From: Kribbella italica
GTDB taxonomy: Bacteria; Actinomycetota; Actinomycetes; Propionibacteriales; Kribbellaceae
Direction of reading: 5' to 3'
Length of the DNA stretch: 64,000 bases
NCBI RefSeq assembly: GCF_014205135.1
Contig: NZ_JACHMY010000001.1
Location: 8,494,001-8,558,000 of the forward strand
Shown here: positions 25,301 through 32,897 of the stretch, piece after piece
Position numbering within the stretch: the first letter of the stretch is position 1
How the letters are laid out: every line of letters begins with the position of its first letter
Notes under the pieces: model-generated
What the model saw: only the letters and a program-made list of their open reading frames with translations
Databases searched by the model: none
Told to the model about the DNA's origin: nothing
Translations under genes and position numbers: made by a program

Positions 25301-26155
25301 CGCGAGCGCGCCGTCCTGCCAGTCGACCGTCTTGTCCTTGTTCGCGTCCGGGGTCACCACGACCTTGGCCCAGGGCAAGGGCTCCGTGTACGGCGAGGTG
25401 TCGGCGCGGTAGGTCCACTGGCCGCTCCACACACCGACCCGGGTACTGCCGTCGGCGGCCTTGCGGGCGCGGTGCCAGAACCGGGCGCCGTCGTCGACGG
25501 ACTGACCGGCCGGCTTGTCGTACGTCGAGTTGGACTCGATCCCGGCGGCCAGGCCGCTGGTGCTGACGAACGCGTACGCCGCTCCGGTGGGCGCGGTCTC
25601 CGCCGGGGTGGCTGCGGTGACCGGGGTGATCTTGTCGGCGGTGCGGGTGGAGTCGGGGTCGAGCGTCGTGAACGCGGTGGTCGCGCCGGCCTCCGTGCTC
25701 GCGACCGAGACGAGGTCGTGGTCGGGGATGTCGATCGTGCCGACCCGGCTGGCCTCGGTGTCGCGGACGGCGTCGATCGCGAAGGTGGTGACGCGGCCGG
25801 TGAGCGCGAGGCTGGCGTCCAGCTCGACGCCGGGCAGCGCGTCGAAGGCGAGGTGGTAGACGGCCTTGGCGCCCTCGACGGTGGGCGCGCTCTTGAGGTG
25901 CGCCGTCCGGGCCGTGCCGTTGATCGTCACGGTCGAGATCGCGTCCGGCTGACCGCCGAGGATCCGGCCGGAGGCGTTGTCGGCGTACTGGACGACGCGG
26001 GGGAAGTCGGCGGCGACGGTGACGGTCAGCTCGGTGGAGCTGAGGGTCAGCGGGCCGGTGGTCTGGGCCGCGGTGGCACCGGCTGACGGTGCCGCGAGCA
26101 GTGCCGCGGTCAGCGCGAGAGCAGCGGTGGCGGCCGCTGGACGGATGGGAATCAC
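22370..26155 (-). CDS. Secreted GH101 endo-alpha-N-acetylgalactosaminidase, multidomain
   Basis: The protein (1261 residues) would release O-glycans such as Gal-GalNAc from mucin-type glycoproteins. It has a Sec signal peptide ending near ATAAQT, an N-terminal beta domain, a (beta/alpha)8 GH101 core with candidate nucleophile Asp454 (LYIDVYYQSG) and acid/base Glu480 (ISTEWADRHERT), carbohydrate-binding beta domains, a NEW3-type domain (VAAKNITLALQAPTGW) and a C-terminal F5/8-type C domain (HHLTLDLGTSYAVDGFSYLPR, GRYVKFVG). GTG 26155 was chosen because GAGGAG lies eight bases upstream; the frame continues to 26215. GH101 is best known from gut and pathogenic bacteria, so a soil actinomycete copy presumably attacks other glycoconjugates. 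Confidence 0.9.
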   Translation of the reverse strand: MIPIRPAAATAALALTAALLAAPSAGATAAQTTGPLTLSSTELTVTVAADFPRVVQYADNASGRILGGQPDAISTVTINGTARTAHLKSAPTVEGAKAVYHLAFDALPGVELDASLALTGRVTTFAIDAVRDTEASRVGTIDIPDHDLVSVASTEAGATTAFTTLDPDSTRTADKITPVTAATPAETAPTGAAYAFVSTSGLAAGIESNSTYDKPAGQSVDDGARFWHRARKAADGSTRVGVWSGQWTYRADTSPYTEPLPWAKVVVTPDANKDKTVDWQDGALAFRAIMTEPKGGELVKDRVITHIPFNFASQATHPFLRTLDDVKRISLATDGLGQLALLKGYGSEGHDSAHPDYGGNYNLRAGGLTDLNTLLKKGKGWNAAFGVHVNATESYPEANAFSEDLVDKAGKGWNWLNQSYYIKQRPDLASSNIIKRFQQLRNETDKNLQQLYIDVYYQSGWLADGLTRQLADQGWQISTEWADRHERTSLWSHWANDLDYGGATNKGLNSRIIRFVRNHEKDVWNADPILGQSSLVEFEGWTGETDWNKFYANVWQKNLPAKFLQQQKITDWNAGDIRFTGGVRGTVENGKRTVYAGDAKVLDGDKYLLPWDRNKKLYHYNPEGGLTAWRVPAQLAGATKFTVYKLTDTGRVKVTTAPVRKGVVTLDAVAGQPYVLYPDKAPQQAAANWGEGSHLKDPGFNAGDLKAWSPTGYAKIDALGTGQHVAVLGPEPTSLKQRITGLTRGKTYSASAWIEIEPGKSRRTTISAGGVSNTISRSTAQNRVASDDKSGAYYQRARVVFDATGNSTDLTVAAASGSARVRIDDVRVVETKRPAAGLVDDFENVDQGWGPFVKGDSGGTTDPRTSLARKHAPYTQAGWNGKLVDDVLDGDWSLKSHEENQGVVYRTTPATVPFTPGHKYKVSFDYESGQAGHYAWVQGVDRPTSVEVPASIEVKATPIGAQRTKARFDQEFVAGCGGDYWVGLRKLTGGGDQADFVMDNFAVTDLGKSSEAADCTSLALTGVNGLVSGEANDVTSTFTNNDTVAAKNITLALQAPTGWTVEATTPATHASVAAGTSVKTVFAVTPPTGTPEGKYPLTATGGRATTAAEATLLPPGIVPQSRIKITEVSSEDPGTDGPATAALDGNPSTLWHTAWSEVPTPATYPHHLTLDLGTSYAVDGFSYLPRQSGTNGMFKGYELYVSTDGQNWGTPVKTGEFPNSTAVQRLEFPAVTGRYVKFVGTSSLNGAVFGSAAELNVYGTR

Positions 26156-26376
26156 GAGCGCACTCCTCGGACGACGGGCGGGTGTGCCTCGGATTCTCTG
26201 CTCAAGAGCGAGCATGAGTCAATAGAAACGAACAGCTATGAACAAAATGGTCGCAGAACCCAACTGGTGAGAAACCGCCTATCGATTCGTCGCAAGGTGT
26301 TGAAATCTGGCGACAGGCAGTGTTTGACTGACGACTTCCTGTAGCAAAGGCAATCCCTGAGCGAAAGGCAGACCCT

Positions 26377-26553
26377 ATGACTCCGACCGCGTTCGATCTC
26401 GACCTCGACGTCATCCCCGTCTCCGACCCGACCCGGGACAAGGAGGCGGTCAGCCCCGACGAGGCCAAGGAAGTCGACGAGAAGTGCAGCCTCACCCCCG
26501 GCACGGTGAACACCTATCCGGTGGGCATCGCAGCCTGTTACCTGTGCTGCTGA
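26377..26553 (+). CDS. lanA: Class I lanthipeptide precursor (FxLD type)
   Basis: This 58-residue peptide carries the leader box F6-D-L-D-L at its N-terminus, the docking motif for class I dehydratases, an acidic leader (residues 11-36) and a Cys-rich C-terminus ending C54-Y-L-C57-C58. Dehydratable residues in the likely core are Ser38, Thr40, Thr43 and Thr46, with Cys at 37, 54, 57 and 58. The terminal C-x-x-C-C recalls NAI-107/planosporicin-type lantibiotics, but the rest of the core is different. It lies ten bases before lanB and a weak GAAAGG precedes it. The 26156-26376 spacer is markedly A/T-richer than its surroundings. Leader cleavage site and ring pattern are unknown. Confidence 0.88.
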   Translation: MTPTAFDLDLDVIPVSDPTRDKEAVSPDEAKEVDEKCSLTPGTVNTYPVGIAACYLCC

Positions 26554-26563
26554 CGAGGCGGCC

Positions 26564-29479
26564 CTGACCGATACCCCGTCCGGCCCGTCCCTGTTCCGGG
26601 CCGGACGCTTCGCGGTCCTCCGCCTGTCCACCGGTACGCCGCCCACCGGCACCGGCGTGGACCCGGCGGAGCTGACCACCGAGCAGCTGCGCGCCTCGGT
26701 GGCCGAACTGAGCTCCGATCCGCTGCTGCGCGAGGCGATCGAGGTCTCCAGCGGCTCCTTGGCCCGAAGCCTCGACCGGGTCGCTGAACTCGATCGGTCC
26801 AAGCTCGAGCGGGCGCTGCTCTCGGCGACCCGCTATCGGCTGCGGATGGGCGGCCGGCCAACGCCGTTCGGACTGCTCGCCGGGGTCGGCCTGGTCGAGA
26901 TCGGGGACGCGGCGAAGGTTGCCATCGGCGACCACTCGGTGAAGGTCGTCCAGCCGGACGCCGGCTGGCTGCACCAGGTGACCCGCGACCTCCTGCGTGA
27001 CCCTGACCTGCGCGTCCGCTGCGCCGTCGTGGTCAACAACCTCTGCGAGGTCCGCGCGGACCGCGTCGTCCTGACGTACCTCCGGCAGCTCGACGAGTCC
27101 GGCCGCTCGCTCTCGATCGCCAACGGACCCGTCGTCCAGGCGGCGATGGCTGCCGCGCGCCAACCGATCCCGTACGGCGTACTGCACGCCCAGCTGCTCG
27201 CGGCCTTCGAGGAAGGTACGCCGGAACACGTCGACGCCCTGCTCGGCCAGCTGATCGAGCGCGAGATCCTCCTCACCGACTTCGATGCCCTCGGCCACGA
27301 TCCGCTCCGCCCCGTCGTCGAGCTGCTCGGCGCTTACGCGCAAGCCGAGGTCGGCCAAGGTCTCCCTGTCTGGCGGCAACTGACGCACGCCATGCGTGCC
27401 GTCGCTCCCGCGGACAGGCCGCCGGTGCAGGTCGACCTCCGCGCCGACGCCGAGGTCGTCCTGCCGCAGGACGTGCTGGACGAGGCCGCCCGCGCCGGGG
27501 AAGTGCTGTGGCGACTGGCTCCGCACGGCGACGCGCTGCCGAACCTCAAGGCCTACCACCACGAGTTCCTCGAGCGGTACGGCGTCGACCACGTGGTCGG
27601 AGTCCGCGAGCTCCTGGATCCGCACCTGGGCCTGGGCGCGCCGTCGGAGTACCGGCAGCCACCGACCGAGCGCAACAAGATCCCGACGCCCGGAAACCCC
27701 TACCCTGCCTGGCGGGACGAGTTGCTCGGTGAGGTGCTGGACGGCGGTGAGCTGCGGCTGACGCCCGAGCTGGTCGATCAGCTGGCCGATGACGACGACG
27801 AGGTCCCGCCGGACTCGCTGGACCTGTGCCTGCAGCTGCTCGCGGAGTCGGCCGACGCCGTGACCCGCGGAGACTTCACACTGGTCGCCGCCGGAGGTGC
27901 GGGCGCCGTGAGCGCGGGCGCGATGGCGGGTCGCTTCGCCGAGCTGCTGGATGCCCAGGAGCAGCTGGCCGAGCTGCAGCAGACCGCTCCGGACGGCCCG
28001 CATCCGGTCCAGCTCGACTTCCTGCCCGCCGATCCGCGGTTCGGCAACGTTCTGCGCGTGCCGCGGCTGCTGCCGGATGTCCTTGCTGTCGGCACCTTCC
28101 CGGGACCGGGTGCGCTCGGCATCGACCAGCTGGTGGTCGGCAGTAACGGGGAACGCTTCCTCCTGTTTGCTCCCGGCATCGATCGTGAGCTGCAGGTGGT
28201 CCGCCCGCACATGGTCAACATGGCCACCGCCGCGCCGAACGCGGCCCGCTTCGTCGCTGGACTCGCTCTCGCCGGCCGCCGCCTGTGGACGCCCTGGCAC
28301 TGGGGTCGTCTCGACGCGCTCGCCCAGCTGCCGCGCGTCCGCCACCGTCGTACCGTCCTGGCCCTCGCACGCTGGCGAGCGCCGCGGTCCCTGGCCGACG
28401 AAACCCTCTCCACCAAGCGCTGGTCCGACGAACTGTCCCGCTGGCAGGACCGTCACGAGGTGCCCGACCAGCTCCGGATCTCTATCGCCGACCACCACCT
28501 CGATCTCGACCTGCGCGACCCGCTGCATCGGCGGCTGCTCCGCGACCAGTTGCGACGTTCCCGCATCGTCACCGAGGCACCCACGACTCTCGGCAGCCTG
28601 GACGTCACGGCCCAGCACGCCAACGAGCTCGTCGTACCGCTGCTCAGCAACCGGCCGCGTCCCGCGATCCGTTCCACCCGCGCGTGGTCGCGGCCGGCCC
28701 GTCGGCACCAGCCCGGCGGTGAGTGGCTCTACGCCAAGGTCTACGCCCTGCCGGACACGCAGGACTCGCTGCTCGTCCGGCGCGTCAGCGGGCTGGTCCA
28801 GCAGTTGCCGGTCTCAGTGGATCGCTGGTTCTTCCTGCGCTACAAGGATCCTGAGGCCCATCTGCGGCTGCGCATCCACGGGCCGTCGGCGGACATTCTG
28901 CCGGTCCTGCACGACTGGACGACGGCCGCGGTGGAGGCGGGCGTGATCCGGTCCGTCGTCCTCGACGGCTACGCCCCCGAGATCGCCCGGTACGGCGGTG
29001 AGGACGCGATGCCGGTCGCGGAGCGGTTGTTCCAGGCCGACAGCGTCGCGGTGATCGACCAGCTCACCCTCCGCGCGGCCCGGCAGCTCGACCTGCCGAT
29101 CGAGACGCTGGTCGCGGTCAACTGCGCGGACCTGCTCGCCTCGCTCGGCGACTGGGACTGGCGGCGCTGGGTCCTCGACGCCTTCGCGATCGACCTGTCG
29201 AACGACGTCCCGCCCGCGGTTCGCCGGGAGGCCTTGCCCTACTTGTCGGGCGAGGTCCTCCCGCCAGGGCTGCTTGGTCCACGCCGGGAGGCGGCCCGCG
29301 AGTACGGCGTACAGATCGGTATCGGCACCGACGAGGTACAGCATCAGGCGATCGGCGCCGTGCTGCACCTGCACGCGAACCGGCTGCTCGGGACGGACCG
29401 GACGGCCGAGCAGCGCGCGTACGGGCTGCTGCGAGCCGCCGTACGACGGCAGGTCGGCGCGCGGGAGCACCGCCGATGA
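26564..29479 (+). CDS. lanB: Class I lanthipeptide dehydratase LanB, full length
   Basis: LanB glutamylates Ser/Thr of the precursor using glutamyl-tRNA, then eliminates glutamate to give Dha/Dhb. The N-terminal two thirds are the glutamylation domain (YRLRMGGRPTPFGLLAGVG near residue 105 is diagnostic), and the last 260 residues are the elimination (SpaB_C/thiopeptide-type) domain, starting near EWLYAKVYALPD and including WFFLRYKDPEAHLRLRIHG. The conserved N-terminal piece (SLFRAGRFAVLRLS) lies before the first GTG (26657), and the only upstream start codons in frame are CTG, best at 26564 with GAGG eight to nine bases before it. So either CTG initiation is used or the start is really 26657 and the N-terminus is lost. 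lanC overlaps its stop. Confidence 0.9.
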   Translation: MTDTPSGPSLFRAGRFAVLRLSTGTPPTGTGVDPAELTTEQLRASVAELSSDPLLREAIEVSSGSLARSLDRVAELDRSKLERALLSATRYRLRMGGRPTPFGLLAGVGLVEIGDAAKVAIGDHSVKVVQPDAGWLHQVTRDLLRDPDLRVRCAVVVNNLCEVRADRVVLTYLRQLDESGRSLSIANGPVVQAAMAAARQPIPYGVLHAQLLAAFEEGTPEHVDALLGQLIEREILLTDFDALGHDPLRPVVELLGAYAQAEVGQGLPVWRQLTHAMRAVAPADRPPVQVDLRADAEVVLPQDVLDEAARAGEVLWRLAPHGDALPNLKAYHHEFLERYGVDHVVGVRELLDPHLGLGAPSEYRQPPTERNKIPTPGNPYPAWRDELLGEVLDGGELRLTPELVDQLADDDDEVPPDSLDLCLQLLAESADAVTRGDFTLVAAGGAGAVSAGAMAGRFAELLDAQEQLAELQQTAPDGPHPVQLDFLPADPRFGNVLRVPRLLPDVLAVGTFPGPGALGIDQLVVGSNGERFLLFAPGIDRELQVVRPHMVNMATAAPNAARFVAGLALAGRRLWTPWHWGRLDALAQLPRVRHRRTVLALARWRAPRSLADETLSTKRWSDELSRWQDRHEVPDQLRISIADHHLDLDLRDPLHRRLLRDQLRRSRIVTEAPTTLGSLDVTAQHANELVVPLLSNRPRPAIRSTRAWSRPARRHQPGGEWLYAKVYALPDTQDSLLVRRVSGLVQQLPVSVDRWFFLRYKDPEAHLRLRIHGPSADILPVLHDWTTAAVEAGVIRSVVLDGYAPEIARYGGEDAMPVAERLFQADSVAVIDQLTLRAARQLDLPIETLVAVNCADLLASLGDWDWRRWVLDAFAIDLSNDVPPAVRREALPYLSGEVLPPGLLGPRREAAREYGVQIGIGTDEVQHQAIGAVLHLHANRLLGTDRTAEQRAYGLLRAAVRRQVGAREHRR

Positions 29480-30765
29480 GGACCCAGGCGGCGCAGATCG
29501 TCGCGGAACTGGCCGAGCGGCTGGCCGACCCCGAGAAGGTGATCGCGGCAACGACCGCCAACGGGACGCAGATCGACATCGGCAACGTCCCGTGCCCGCC
29601 GTGGGATCCGCCGACGCTGTCGCGCGGGCCGGGAGCGCCGGCGATGCTGTTCGCCGAGCTCGGCGGCGACGAGCACCGCGCGCACGCGCACCGCTATCTC
29701 CAGCTCGCGATGGCCGCCAGCGCGAGTCTGCCGCTGGACGGCCCTTTCGAGGGGCTCGGGTCGCTCGTGTCCGCGACCCGGGTCGCGGGCGCCCGCGGGG
29801 AGTACGGCGCCGTCCTCGAACGTCTCGACCTCCGGGTCGCCGAGCAGGCGCGTTACCTGATCGCCGTGCACGAGGCGGCGCGCCGCGACGGCCGGCCGAC
29901 GACCGCGGCGGTGGTCGACGTGATCGGTGGGCTGAGCGGGATCGGGCGGTACCTGTTGCACCGGCGGTCCGACGTACTGCCGGAGGTCCTCAGCAGCCTG
30001 GTGACGTTGCTGGAGCCGGTCGAGGTCGGCGGGGTGAAGGTGCCCGGATGGTGGTACGACGGGACGACCAAGACCATGGTCGGTGAGGGTTTCGAGCGAG
30101 GTCAGCTCAACTTCGGGCTCGCGCACGGGGTCCCGGGACCGCTCGGGGTGCTGTCGCTCGCCTGGTCGCAGGGTGTGCGGGTGCCCGGTCAGGACGTGGC
30201 GATCGCGGCGATGGCCGACTGGCTGGTCGAGTGGCGGGAGATCGATGCCTACGGCCCCTACTGGACCGGGTACGTGAACCTGGACTACTACGCGCGGCGG
30301 GACCGGAGCAGGCAACCGAAGCCGGCCCGAGCGTCCTGGTGCTACGGCGCTCCCGGCATCGCCCGCGCGCTGGAGCTGGCAGCGACGGCGTTGGAGCGTC
30401 CCGACCTGAACGCCGCCGGACTGGAGGCGGTCAAGTCGTTGCTGGCTCGGCCCGTCGACGACTGGGCGGTGACCGACGACATGCTGTGTCACGGGTGGGC
30501 CGGGTTGTTGCACATGTTCGCCGGCCTCGATCGGCGTCAGCCGGGAGCGGTGGGTCCGGTGGTCGACGAGATCGCCGAGCGGCTGGTGTCGTCGTACGAC
30601 CCGACCGCGCCGTTCGGGTACCGGTACTACCAGCCGATGGCCGACCTCTGGCTCGACCTGCCCGGTCTGATGGAGGGCGCGACCGGGATCGCGCTCGCTC
30701 TGGACTCCTACGCGCGCGACGCCGACCCGATCACCGGCTGGGACTCCCTGCTGCTGCTCAGCTGA
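29476..30765 (+). CDS. lanC: Lanthionine synthetase cyclase LanC
   Basis: LanC adds cysteine thiols to dehydrated residues to close the lanthionine rings. The 429-residue protein keeps all known catalytic positions: His217 in LAHGVPGPLG, zinc ligand Cys289 in WCYGAPG, and Cys338-His339 in LCHGWAG. Gly-rich repeats of the alpha/alpha toroid are visible. ATG 29476 overlaps the lanB stop (ATGA), so translation is coupled. The 3' end overlaps the convergent fumarylacetoacetase gene by eight bases, so the lan operon ends here: no transporter, protease, immunity or tailoring gene follows. Confidence 0.93.
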   Translation: MRTQAAQIVAELAERLADPEKVIAATTANGTQIDIGNVPCPPWDPPTLSRGPGAPAMLFAELGGDEHRAHAHRYLQLAMAASASLPLDGPFEGLGSLVSATRVAGARGEYGAVLERLDLRVAEQARYLIAVHEAARRDGRPTTAAVVDVIGGLSGIGRYLLHRRSDVLPEVLSSLVTLLEPVEVGGVKVPGWWYDGTTKTMVGEGFERGQLNFGLAHGVPGPLGVLSLAWSQGVRVPGQDVAIAAMADWLVEWREIDAYGPYWTGYVNLDYYARRDRSRQPKPARASWCYGAPGIARALELAATALERPDLNAAGLEAVKSLLARPVDDWAVTDDMLCHGWAGLLHMFAGLDRRQPGAVGPVVDEIAERLVSSYDPTAPFGYRYYQPMADLWLDLPGLMEGATGIALALDSYARDADPITGWDSLLLLS

Positions 30766-31960
30766 CCGCCGGTGCGATCCGGCCGGTGACCTCGCCGAGG
30801 CCGATCCTCGCGCCGCCGGAGGCGGTGGCCCAGCCGGTGATGGTGACCTCGTCGCCGTCCTGGAGGAACGTGCGTTCTTCGCCGTTGACGGTGATCGGCT
30901 CGCGGCCGCCCCAGGAGAGCTCGATGAACGAGCCGCGCTGGTCCTTGGCGTTGCCGCTGACCGTGCCGGAGGCGTACAGGTCGCCGGTGCGCACGGAGGC
31001 GCCGTTGACCGAGAGGTGGGCGAGCATCTGCGCGGGGGACCAGTACATTTCGCTGTACGGCGGGGTGCTGACGAGCTGGCCGTTCCAGTGGACCTCGAAG
31101 GTGATGTCCGGGTTCTTGAGATCGCCTTGGAGGTAGGGGAGGACCGGCGGGTCCTGCCGCGGGAGCGGGACGGTCGCGTCCTTCAGCGCCTCCAGCGACA
31201 CCACCCATGGCGAGATCGAGGTCGCGAACGACTTGCCGAGGAAGGGCCCGAGCGGCACGTACTCCCACGCCTGCAGGTCGCGCGCCGACCAGTCGTTCAC
31301 CAGCACCACGCCGTACACGTGGTCCTCGAACGCGTCGACGGAGACCGGCGTCCCGAGCTTCGATGGCGTACCGACGACGAAGCCGAGCTCGACCTCGATG
31401 TCGAGGCGCTGGGACGGGCCGTACGTCGGGGTGTCGGCCGTCGGGGGTTTGCGCTGGCCTGACGGGCGCACGATGTCGGTGCCGCTGGCAACGACCGTGC
31501 CGGCCCGGCCGTGGTAGCCGACCGGGAGGTGCTTCCAGTTCGGCAGCAGGGGTTCGGAATCGGGGCGGAACAGGCGGCCGAGGTTGGTCGCGTGCACCTC
31601 GGAGGCGTAGAAGTCGACGTAGTCGGCGACCTCGAACGGCAGCAGCATCGTCACCGCCGAACGCGGGACGAGGTGCGGCTCGACGGCGTCGCGGTTGTTC
31701 TCGTTGCGGACCAGGTCGATCAGCCACTCGCGGGTCGCCTTCCAGGCCGGGCGGCCGAGCGCGAGGAACGCGTTCAGGGTGGGCTGGTTGAACAGTTGCG
31801 ACCCGTCCAGCATCTGCGCCGACGCGACCGGCGCCAGGTCGATCAGGTGGTCGCCGATCGCGGCGCCGATCCGCGGCTCCTCGTCGCCGAGCCGGAACAC
31901 GCCGAGCGGCAGGTTGTCCGGGCCGAACGGCGTGCCGTCGGGAAGGTCGATCCAGGTCAC
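30758..31960 (-). CDS. fahA: Fumarylacetoacetase
   Basis: The enzyme hydrolyses fumarylacetoacetate to fumarate and acetoacetate, the last step of tyrosine breakdown. The 400 residues follow the eukaryotic-type family: an N-terminal SH3-like domain (TPFGPDNLPLGVF) and a catalytic domain with DFYASEVHATNLGRLFRP near residue 120, the acidic metal site in DIEVELGFVVG near 195 and NDWSARDLQAWEYVPLGPFLGKSF near 230. GTG 31960 has GGAG six bases upstream. The gene follows the 282-residue unknown gene by 14 bases, and both face away from hmgA. Confidence 0.93.
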   Translation of the reverse strand: MTWIDLPDGTPFGPDNLPLGVFRLGDEEPRIGAAIGDHLIDLAPVASAQMLDGSQLFNQPTLNAFLALGRPAWKATREWLIDLVRNENNRDAVEPHLVPRSAVTMLLPFEVADYVDFYASEVHATNLGRLFRPDSEPLLPNWKHLPVGYHGRAGTVVASGTDIVRPSGQRKPPTADTPTYGPSQRLDIEVELGFVVGTPSKLGTPVSVDAFEDHVYGVVLVNDWSARDLQAWEYVPLGPFLGKSFATSISPWVVSLEALKDATVPLPRQDPPVLPYLQGDLKNPDITFEVHWNGQLVSTPPYSEMYWSPAQMLAHLSVNGASVRTGDLYASGTVSGNAKDQRGSFIELSWGGREPITVNGEERTFLQDGDEVTITGWATASGGARIGLGEVTGRIAPAVS

Positions 31961-31974
31961 AGGGCGCTCCGGTT

Positions 31975-32823
31975 TCAGCTGAGGAGGTCGAGGGCGTGCA
32001 GGTCGTCGTACGGCTCGGTGATGCTGCAGGAGCCGTACGCCGTGAACCAGCGGCGGGTGCTCTCGGCCTGCTGGTCGGTGAGGGTTTTCGCTGTGGTGGC
32101 CAGGGTTTCGCCGTCGCGCTCGTCGAGCAGGGCCCTGAGGTCGTCCAGACCGGCGCCGTCGAGGGACGCGCGGGTGGCGAGCAGGACGTTGAGGAAGCCG
32201 TGGTGCTCGAAGCCGGTGCCGGCGGCGGTGTGCCGTACGGCGTTGTGCAGCCCGGCCGTGCACTTGAACGCGACCTCGCGGTCGAGGCAGGCGGTGATGA
32301 ACGCGGCGACCTGGTCGCTCGTTGGGAAGAGGGAGGCGTCGAGGCCGCCGGTGCGGAGTTTGGCGTTGTAACCGGCGTCGGCCACGACGTCGAGGGCGCG
32401 CTCCCAGGCGCCGGCCAGGCCGATCTCGACGTAGGCGATCTCCTCGTCGAGGCAGTCGTCGCAGGCGCGGACGACGCGGAGTGCGTTGCGGGACAGGTCG
32501 TCCTCGTCGCGGAGGCGGACCTCGATCGCGGTGACGTCGATGTCGGGTGAGCGGTCGCCGTACCGAACCGCGGGCTCGATGCCGCCGGCGCCTCCGGTGA
32601 TCACCACGGAGACGGTGAGCGGGACTTCGCCTGCCTTCGAGGTTTCCGCGGCGACCTTCATCAGGTCCTCGTCGGACGTGATGAACGCGCCGACGAGGTC
32701 GGCGTACGGCGTACCGGCGTGAGCGCGGTGAGCGGGCACGGCCTCGGGCAGTGGGAGGTTGCCCGGCGGGAACATCGAGGCGTCGTCGACCAGGTGCCGG
32801 AACAGCGCGGGGACGGTTGACAT
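31975..32823 (-). CDS. Unidentified conserved protein in the homogentisate pathway operon
   Basis: The 282-residue protein has no signal peptide or membrane segment and reads like a soluble alpha/beta enzyme: alternating strands and helices (VPLTVSVVITGG, VTAIEVRLRD, EEIAYVEIGLAG, NAKLRTGGLD, VAFKCTAGLHNAVRHT) suggest a TIM-barrel. Conserved-looking polar residues include K and H in FKCTAGLHNAVRH and Cys in ACDDCLDEE. I do not recognise the family. It is directly upstream of fumarylacetoacetase and divergent from homogentisate dioxygenase. The missing maleylacetoacetate isomerase step is one speculative role. The promoter looks leaderless (TAGGCT seven bases before the ATG). Confidence 0.75.
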   Translation of the reverse strand: MSTVPALFRHLVDDASMFPPGNLPLPEAVPAHRAHAGTPYADLVGAFITSDEDLMKVAAETSKAGEVPLTVSVVITGGAGGIEPAVRYGDRSPDIDVTAIEVRLRDEDDLSRNALRVVRACDDCLDEEIAYVEIGLAGAWERALDVVADAGYNAKLRTGGLDASLFPTSDQVAAFITACLDREVAFKCTAGLHNAVRHTAAGTGFEHHGFLNVLLATRASLDGAGLDDLRALLDERDGETLATTAKTLTDQQAESTRRWFTAYGSCSITEPYDDLHALDLLS

Positions 32824-32830
32824 GGCTCCG

Positions 32831-32836
32831 AGCCTA
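32831..32836 (-). promoter_or_regulatory. Leaderless -10 element for the fahA operon
   Basis: On the minus strand TAGGCT lies seven bases before the ATG at 32823. Confidence 0.55.
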
Positions 32837-32854
32837 ACGGATGCTTTCGGTAAG

Positions 32855-32870
32855 CGGACAGTTGTGTCCG
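32855..32870. promoter_or_regulatory. Palindromic operator CGGACA-GTTG-TGTCCG
   Basis: A perfect six-base inverted repeat sits in the middle of the 74-bp spacer between the divergent fahA operon and hmgA, overlapping where both promoters must lie. It is a natural site for one regulator controlling both directions. Confidence 0.6.
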
Positions 32871-32897
32871 ATAAACGGCGATGCGGAAGCAGGAGTC

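Noticed and set aside
26216-26376. Promoter for the lanthipeptide operon at TTGACT near 26328
   Set aside because: No -10 element lies at a 16-19 base spacing after it, so I could not support a specific promoter in this A/T-richer spacer.
26546-26570. Possible +1 frameshift at the precursor stop (TGC TGA C) fusing precursor and LanB
   Set aside because: The context loosely resembles the RF2 frameshift site, but it lacks the slippery CTT codon and upstream Shine-Dalgarno spacer, and a precursor-enzyme fusion would serve no clear purpose. CTG initiation is simpler.
26492-28708. Very long minus-strand frame opposite lanB (and similar long antisense frames at 2092-4077, 5326-6843, 19768-21204 and 62338-63963)
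   Set aside because: They mirror real genes with strong third-position GC bias, have Arg/Asp/Gly-rich low-complexity products and no recognisable domain. This is the usual shadow of high-GC coding DNA.
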